25,527 nt of DNA from the NCBI GenBank assembly GCA_010015675.1, contig ML976987.1, positions 52,963-78,489 on the forward strand, in the 5' to 3' direction. The notes under the pieces were generated by a model. That model was not told the origin of the DNA. It did not search any database and saw only the letters and a program-made list of their open reading frames with translations. Source of the stretch: Byssothecium circinans. Taxonomy: Eukaryota > Ascomycota > Dothideomycetes > Pleosporales > Massarinaceae. Within the stretch, counting starts at the first letter, position 1. Every line of letters begins with the position of its first letter. Shown here piece by piece: positions 19,961-25,527 of the stretch. The translations under genes were made by a program, and so were the position numbers.

Positions 19961-21108
19961 TGTCGCGATGTTTGCAAGAAGATGTGGCGGGGCACTTTTT
20001 GGTGTTGACTCCTCCGAGTGGTGGGGTCCCGCTGACTCATCCCAGACCCTTATCGATAAAGAAACCTCACTGAGTCATCTGTAGTCGGAGTCAGACTTGC
20101 GGAATGACAACTCAAAGGTACATGCGGTGAAAAACCCGACCAACATGATTCTGCTGTAGTATATGGTTGCTTGGGCATTTTTCTGAAATTTCACGCCAAC
20201 TGTTGAAATTTTTTATATAGCATGCCATGTATAACTCATCCAAGGTGTATACACAACCCTATACGATCGAGAGCTTGCACGAGAATACCGTACGTTAAAG
20301 TAGCCGACTACTAATGAAGGAGTACGGGGAAGCCACATTTAAGATCTTTCACAGCGCGGCCGTGGCGAGTTGACCTAGGGAAGAGCTCGGATAGATGACG
20401 CTTAATGAGGTACCAGTAAGGGGCACGCAGTAGTGGTCGATTTAGTGTTGAAATCGTCTCTTATTTTGAAGTAGTAGTGCAATCCTTTTACTATTTTAAA
20501 CACTATGTTAGAAGCATGTTAAGACTATGTTAACACCATTTTAAGCTTAAATTATGTTAGGGCTAAAATGTAGGAGCAACTATATTAACGGCTTAACACA
20601 TTTTAATCATTGAGATTATCTCACAAACGTTGTTGATTTAATTCAACCACTACAGTTTGCCCCCACGGTACTACATGAGACTCGCCCAAGGTGTATGGGC
20701 GTATGCACAGCCCTAGCATTCGAAGACCCTATTCCAGGATGATGGCACTGCGTCAGAACGTGTCTCACTCATGAATGTTCGCTCACGGCTCTGCGCCCCA
20801 GCTGATCGACTGCTCTGCAATTCGACGTAGAAACGGCTTGAAGAACTCTACGTATAACTAGTCTAAGGGAGATACAGTAGTCTAAACACCTGGTATACTC
20901 TCCCCAAACAATACGTCTTAATTGACGCTACCTCTCTTCATTGCTTCACGTGAGGGACAGCGACTGAAATTTGAAACCAGAACAATTCGAGGGTTATGCG
21001 CATAGTTGACGCACTGAAACTTGTAAAGATACCATGTTGAATGGAATATAGTTGGCACTGTATTTTGTCCTCGGTCCTCTGCCCGCGGCTCTTCGAGCTC
21101 ATACGTCT
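19961..21108. other. Spacer with an AT-rich patch
   Basis: 1.1 kb without a gene. The first 140 bp are the IleRS promoter. 20440-20640 is AT-rich, with repeated atgtta/tgttaa words. Two short related segments, about 20231-20271 and 20677-20723, share ccaaggtgtat and differ mostly by G/A transitions. These could be remnants of a mutated repeat element. Confidence 0.5.
20006..20093 (-). promoter_or_regulatory. Gcn4/CPC1 sites upstream of the isoleucyl-tRNA synthetase gene
   Basis: Two perfect TGASTCA motifs, TGACTCA at 20033-20039 and TGAGTCA at 20071-20077, lie about 75 and 115 bases before the ATG at 19960. Single-mismatch copies flank them (TGACTCC at 20006-20012 and GGAGTCA at 20087-20093). 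TGACTCA is the target of the bZIP activator Gcn4 (CPC1/CpcA in filamentous fungi), which induces amino-acid biosynthesis and several tRNA synthetase genes on starvation. Confidence 0.65.
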
Positions 21109-22315
21109 TTATGTCTGACTATCCTCCCACTTCTTCAAAAACCCTTCAATCAACTCAGCCCTCTTCGCAGCGTCCTCAAGGCTCACCCACCCGTCGCCCT
21201 CGGCATTCCCATCAGCAAACGAGAACAAAGTCCGCATCACACTACGCGCAGCCAATGGAAGTTTTTCCTGTTCCTCACTCCACTTCCATTTCACTTCCTC
21301 GACGCTATCGCTCTCAAACCAGTGTGCGTGGATCGTAACCGGCTCCTGATTTTCAGCGGTTTCCATAGTAGTGGTTGAGGGTGAAACGACACGAATTTCA
21401 CCTTTCTCGCAGTTGATGGTCCATACCAATGAAGGTGTGCCGGGGAATGGCTGGGCACGACGAAACGTCACCGAGAGAGTCGCTCGAGTAGAAGCAAGCG
21501 CACCATGCAGAGAAAGTAGATCCGGTACATCTGAACGAACTTTCCCCACGATCTCCTTGGTAGCTGGATTGCGGAGTCGGATATCCGGTCTTTGAAGCTG
21601 CAGCCTCGTAGAGACTGTCGATTCATCCAACTCTCCGATAGCCGATAGAATACAATCGAACACTGATCCCCTCGTTAGCACCGTAGCTAGCCGAAGCAAA
21701 AAAAAGAAACTCACGATGACCAAAACCAATAACAATCGGATTGCCTCCAACCTTCCTGTCAGCAAAATATGCCAGCGTCTCGGGCAAAATCTCCCGATCA
21801 ACCGTCCCTCCATACGCCCTAAGTTCCGAACTCAACACCTTTCCCAAATCTCCCTCTTTCAACAACTCGCGTATCCTCTGAGCAACTGGAATCCAGCGTC
21901 GCTGTAGTCCCACAGCCACCCGGCTCCCACTCTTCCTCGCCTCGCTCACAAGCATCCAAATGTCCTCCAAGTTCGAAGCAATCGGCCATTCGACAAAGAC
22001 ATCCTTGCCCTTCTTCACACTGGGGAAGATGGTCTGAAAATGCTTATCGACACGTGTGTTGCAGATGACAAGATCGATATCTGGGTCGTTGGCGAGATCG
22101 TCGGGGGACCCGTAGGCTTTGGTCGTGGAGGGGAGATTATAGGTTTTGATTGCCGAGTTTGCGGCATCGACACTGCTGTTCAGTAACGCAGTGATGGCGA
22201 GTTTGGAGCGTCCAGTTGGTGTGAGGAGGGCTGGGAGATGGGCAGCAGAGGCCCAGGATGTTGCTGCGGAGGAGGAGAGGCCGATGAGGGCGGTGCGGAG
22301 GGGTTTTGACGTCAT
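21109..22315 (-). CDS. Gal80-like protein of the Gfo/Idh/MocA oxidoreductase fold
   Basis: Two exons, 22315-21715 and 21662-21109, with a 52-bp intron (21714-21663, GTGAGT, GCTAAC branch, ATCAG), give 384 residues. The N-terminal Rossmann part starts ALIGLSSSAATSWASAAHLPALL. The loop lacks the usual GxGxxG and reads GLSSSA, as in Gal80-type proteins. The dinucleotide-domain exit motif, EKP in the enzymes, is EWP here (E109-W110-P111), so the canonical lysine is missing; yeast Gal80 also has Trp at this point. The C-terminal beta-sheet domain includes IGFGHLFDCILSAIGELD across the splice and a tail common in fungal homologues. Fungal homologues are annotated either as oxidoreductases or as Gal80-like regulators. 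A sensor or regulatory role is inference; the fold is clear. No GAL cluster genes are near. Confidence 0.88.
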
Positions 22316-22829
22316 GATGCTGTCTGCGAAAGGGTCTATGACATTAAATGCATGCGAAAGAAGTGGATGGGAGTTTTAGGGTTTAAAGTGATCGAATCGA
22401 GGGTGGGAGAGTGAAGGCTATTTGTACCTCGATTGTACGGGATGGATTTGTAATGCGGAGTTGGGTAAGGATTCGCAGGCACGATGGGCGTAGATTAAGG
22501 AACGTATGGTAGTAATCAGCAAAGATCACGCGCAGCAGTACAAGTGGGATAAAAGTAAAGACTCACGCTATAAATACTATATAACATATCGAAGGGGGAT
22601 ATAGCGCCTAGAACTTTACTAAGGGGATAAGCTTTTACCGTCTCAAGAGTAAGGTTGGATAACTGCGTTGTGGCTATTACACGTTTCTTTCATTTTTAAT
22701 CATGCCTTTCGGTACCAGGGTAAGGCATCTTAACTCAAGATTCAGAATAAAGAAGAGGGAGCAACGCTTAGCCATCTGCCTTGAAATCTAGGTACGTTAC
22801 CTAGAAAGCTATCACTTGCGCCGACACCG
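22316..22829. other. Spacer with promoter of the Gal80-like gene
   Basis: No gene seen. An inverted pair cgctat (about 22567) and atagcg (about 22602) encloses an AT-rich stretch. The rest is unremarkable. Confidence 0.4.
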
Positions 22830-23715
22830 CAACACGATCCACGACCTGAAAACTCGAAAACGAGACCAACCATACTGGAAGTCTCATTACCCCCATACGC
22901 CGACCATTCGAGAACGCATTCGGAGTTGTACGAAGTTATCATACTTAGCACACTGAAGTGCGGCGCCTCCAACGCTATCTACGGGAAATCGTAGCAGTCA
23001 CCGTCCCCGCCAACATTTCCGTCGAAGATCGGGCTCTACTTAAATACCAATTCTCCGTCTTTGATCACAAGGACGAAGATCTTATTCCATTCGCCTCTGG
23101 ATCTTCTTTGAGTGCCTTGGATTCCGCCGCGCTCAACAACCTCAGCGCTATAGTCAATAGGATGGAAGAAATGGCCAGGAAGAAATGGCCAGGAAGAATG
23201 AGTGGACCACGGTGACAGAGAGCGAAAAAGATATGATCAGGTAGGTAAAAGTGGAACCGGCGCTCGAGTCGAGCATCGAGTCCGATTATGCGCTGGGAAA
23301 GTGATTGGAAGATATGCGTATTTCAAGAAAAGTACTTTATGTGCTCTGAGGCTGGGCTCGAGATTGTGGTATGGGCGCGTTCAAGAGGAAAGGATCCATG
23401 ATCGGCTACCATACCTAGGTATGCCGCGCTTCGCACGCTTTCGCACGCCATCGAAGCCGCTGAAGAATTTAGGAGACACCCTGCGGTCATATGTAAAGGT
23501 CATCGAGGAGCTTCATCCCTGGATTAACCTAGCTCCCGAAGAAAGATAGGCATAGTCCTTGGGGGGCGCATAGTCCTTGGGAGGCATTAGCGAGGTTCCA
23601 GAACAGGAGGGGGAGTTTGCTGAGTAAGGAGAGAATATTATGTTGGCCGTTGACGGATGGATACATGGATCTGGACGCTTGGATTGCCGAGATTGGGTTG
23701 TTTTTCTTAGGTATT
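22830..23715 (+). pseudogene. Broken paralogue of the gene at 24101-25015
   Basis: Similarity to the intact downstream protein runs along this region in several frames. ILEVSLPPYADH (from about 22870) matches TLEDSPPSYESQ. EVRRLQRYLREIVAVT matches EAQILRRYLMRILAAT. SAALNNLSAIVNRME matches SAALEKLCTLIRKLK. VIGRYAYFKKS matches LLGRYTGDFKKS. LGDTLRSY (about 23470) is identical. EALARFQ, then CWPLTDGYMDLD (about 23650), match EALAEFQ and CWPVSESYLDLH. A 14-bp tandem duplication (23165-23178 and 23179-23192) throws the frame after the KKW segment; past it the other frame reads ARKNEWTTVTESEKD, matching RRNEWDTTLQHERD. Stops and further frame changes follow. An 18-bp tandem duplication lies at 23550-23585. 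The gene is therefore disabled. Confidence 0.8.
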
Positions 23716-24100
23716 GGTGTGGAATGGTGACGACACGAAGGTGAGCGTGATATCGAAGGGGCTCGCTGGGTAAAACGGGGTGCTTACAATGTTGGAAGGT
23801 GCTGATGCTGGATGCTGAGTCCTGGGGGTTATGGTATGGAAAGGTGTCGTAATTGAGCTGAGCTAGATTTGATTACGTTACGGTACCAATGATTGGGCGT
23901 TCAGGGGATGGTACGATATGGTGTACCCAATAAAACGTGAGTCAATTGATTGATATGCCTTTTCCGTGGTACACCTTAGTGGATACCAGTAAAACGCGAT
24001 TCGCTTCAGCACTTAAAGAACTTTTATCCCCAGTCCTGAACCTCGTCCTGAGTAGAATCAGCGCATATCCTCGGACAAGTCTTCCCAATCAAGCACAACA
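23716..24100. other. Spacer between the two paralogues
   Basis: No gene seen. It holds the presumed promoter of the intact copy. The reading frame at 23937-24179 runs into that gene out of frame and is not called. Confidence 0.4.
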
Positions 24101-25015
24101 ATGGATGCAGACACCCTCGACGACCGAAGTTCTTCAAGCGAGTTCCTGGAAAATTCTGCCAGTCTGGATACAGCATTGACCGCCCTCACATTGGAAGATT
24201 CACCTCCTTCATATGAATCCCAATTCGGACCCACCGAGAGTACGAATGTGCACCCAGTCACTGGGTTCGAACGTGTGTTTGAGCAGGAGGCACAGATCCT
24301 TCGGCGCTATCTCATGCGAATCTTAGCAGCCACTTTTACGGTCGACCGACAAAAGCTCAAATCCGCCATCAGAACATACCAGTCATCAGGTTCCCGTAGG
24401 GGAAGATCCCTGACACTACATGGCCCCAATACTGAGCACGATAGGGTGGAGAGTGCTGCACTCGAGAAACTCTGCACGCTGATCAGAAAACTGAAGAAAA
24501 AGAGCCGGCGAAACGAATGGGATACAACACTGCAACATGAGAGGGATACCGTTAACTGTTCAGTCATGGGGGCCGCAATGGCGCTGAACGTTGAAGACGA
24601 GTTTGTTTTGGAACTGTTGGGGCGGTATACCGGTGACTTCAAGAAGAGTCGGTACAGGCCATGGGAGAAGAAGGGGACACATCTGCACTACTATATGCCA
24701 TTATGTGCTCGAATTCGACCACGGTGGACATTCGCGATGCGTGACTTGGGTGACACTCTGCGATCGTATTCTTTTCTCATCGCTAAATTGTTTCCCGAGC
24801 AAGAGCAGGAGCAGATTCGCGTGGTTTTCGGAGAGGCTCTCGCAGAGTTCCAGAAGAGTGAGAGAATCAGGAATTTGAAGCATTGGAACAATAGCTCATG
24901 TTGGCCGGTGTCGGAAAGCTATCTGGACTTACACTTCACCTTGGGAAGTTTTTACGATCCAGCGATTTGGTGGTTGCGACTGCATCGGAAATATCGTTCC
25001 TACTTGCTGCTGTGA
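24101..25015 (+). CDS. Unrecognised 304-residue fungal protein, intact member of a local pair
   Basis: A single exon from the ATG at 24101, in a good context (acaacaATGG). The N-terminal 55 residues are acidic and Ser/Thr-rich with a PPSY motif (35-38), the type bound by WW domains of Nedd4-family ubiquitin ligases. A helical, basic stretch follows (LRRYLMRIL at 68-76, KLKKKSRRNEW at 130-140). After it comes an ordered part with HLHYYMPLCARIRPRW (194-209) and RDLGDTLRSYSFLIAKLFP (214-232). The C terminus is rich in aromatic residues (SCWPVSESYLDLHF, DPAIWWLRLHRKYRS). There is no signal peptide or clear membrane segment. Regions alike in the broken upstream copy (LGDTLRSY, CWP...Y-DL, ALA-FQ) are probably the family's core. 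I do not recognise the family. Confidence 0.82.
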   Translation: MDADTLDDRSSSSEFLENSASLDTALTALTLEDSPPSYESQFGPTESTNVHPVTGFERVFEQEAQILRRYLMRILAATFTVDRQKLKSAIRTYQSSGSRRGRSLTLHGPNTEHDRVESAALEKLCTLIRKLKKKSRRNEWDTTLQHERDTVNCSVMGAAMALNVEDEFVLELLGRYTGDFKKSRYRPWEKKGTHLHYYMPLCARIRPRWTFAMRDLGDTLRSYSFLIAKLFPEQEQEQIRVVFGEALAEFQKSERIRNLKHWNNSSCWPVSESYLDLHFTLGSFYDPAIWWLRLHRKYRSYLLL

Positions 25016-25145
25016 TGAGAAGGACCAATACTTTTGTAGGGGGTGGGATATTGAGAAAAGCAGATGTTCAATGTTGGCTACAAGGGGATATCGTTGGATA
25101 GTTGGGTTGAGGGCTGGTTTCAGCACGTGCATGTGAATAGATTAG

Positions 25146-25527
25146 GCCTAGTGGCCCCCAGGTAACGTGTCCGTGCACGCAACGATCATGTTCGCGCAAC
25201 GATCGCGCAATACCAAAACAACTCACCCAAGAATAAAGCTATAGAGCCACATATAGTAGCTATTATCACGAGAGTTTTTTATGGAGTACTATATTGATAC
25301 TTGCGATCAACTTGCGCTACTGATATTTACTTGGAAGCTTAACGTTGCGGCCGCGCCGCGTGGTCGTGGGTGGAGCTGCTGACGCAGCCCCTGAGGCCTC
25401 CTCAGTAGCTACAGCGTTAACCACATGTTTCTGGCGCTTGTTGCTCTTTGTAGATGGCTGCAAGGCCTTTCTCTTGCCCTTTTTGGATAGCTGTAGAGCT
25501 TTTGCTGCGTCACGAGCCTCCTTTTTG
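25146..25527 (-). mobile_element. 3' end of a pogo/Fot1-like (Tc1/mariner) DNA transposon
   Basis: The terminal part of a DNA transposon that continues to the right. It holds the last codons of the transposase and about 170 bp of end sequence. The outer end is placed near 25146 because the DNA changes there after TA to gtggcccccaggtaacgtg, which would fit insertion at a TA target. The decamer cgcaacgatc occurs twice (about 25169 and 25186), like the subterminal transposase-binding repeats of this class. The other end is outside the window, so the terminal inverted repeat cannot be confirmed. Confidence 0.55.
25317..25527 (-). CDS. Transposase C-terminal tail, DDE pogo/Fot1-like (partial)
   Basis: An open frame from the right edge to TAG at 25319-25317, about 69 codons. 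It is very basic and Ala/Lys-rich (KKEARDAAKALQLSKKGKRK), then an Ala/Pro linker and a last block TTTRRGRNVKLPSKYQ. A lysine/alanine-rich tail ending in RGRNVKLPSKY-type sequence is typical of the C terminus of fungal pogo-like DDE transposases, which cut and paste the element at TA sites. The HTH and DDE catalytic parts lie beyond the window, so activity cannot be judged. Confidence 0.7.
   Translation of the reverse strand, partial: KKEARDAAKALQLSKKGKRKALQPSTKSNKRQKHVVNAVATEEASGAASAAPPTTTRRGRNVKLPSKYQ

Noticed and set aside
1..25527. tRNA, rRNA, CRISPR array or biosynthetic gene cluster
   Set aside because: No tRNA-like T-loop with matching stems, no rRNA, no spaced repeats of CRISPR type and no cluster backbone enzyme was seen on either strand.

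Overview
The window looks like nuclear DNA of a filamentous ascomycete (Pezizomycotina; a Dothideomycete would fit, but I cannot fix the order from sequence alone). The reasons are short introns of 45-94 bp with GTRAGT-type donors and CTRAY-like branch points, a HET-NACHT-ankyrin NLR, a cytosolic isoleucyl-tRNA synthetase of yeast size, an SFI1 spindle-pole protein, and a pogo-like transposon tail. Genes lie on both strands, each with its own promoter; there are no operons.

Layout from left to right. 1-2695 (minus): the first 898 codons of a HET-NACHT-ankyrin NLR that runs off the left edge. 2696-3900: spacer with a possible two-exon 33-residue membrane microprotein (minus). 3919-7026 (minus): an unrecognised 1035-residue Q/N-rich protein with an RGG-like N terminus, two families of internal repeats and a conserved-looking C-terminal part that ends in an SH3-like stretch. 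7027-9978: no intact gene, but two gene-like relics on the plus strand (about 7985-8592 and 8956-9366) and a 149-bp tandem duplication. 9979-10387 (plus): a small spliced locus encoding a 65-residue disordered protein. 10388-11576: simple-sequence DNA and one weak small ORF. 11577-15494 (minus): SFI1, with about 18 Trp-anchored centrin-binding repeats. 15940-16258 (plus): a three-exon twin-CX9C gene resembling the complex I assembly factor NDUFAF8. 16586-19960 (minus): three-exon cytosolic isoleucyl-tRNA synthetase with two perfect Gcn4/CPC1 motifs upstream. 19961-21108: spacer with an AT-rich patch. 21109-22315 (minus): two-exon Gal80-like member of the Gfo/Idh/MocA fold. 22830-23715 and 24101-25015 (plus): a broken and an intact copy of the same unrecognised fungal family. 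25146-25527 (minus): the 3' end of a pogo/Fot1-like DNA transposon.

The middle right part (SFI1, NDUFAF8-like, IleRS) is conserved housekeeping DNA. The flanks (NLR, Q/N-rich protein, relics, duplicated family, transposon) look like fast-evolving accessory DNA. I see no functional link joining the accessory genes into one system. The least explained items are the Q/N-rich repeat protein and the duplicated family at the right end.
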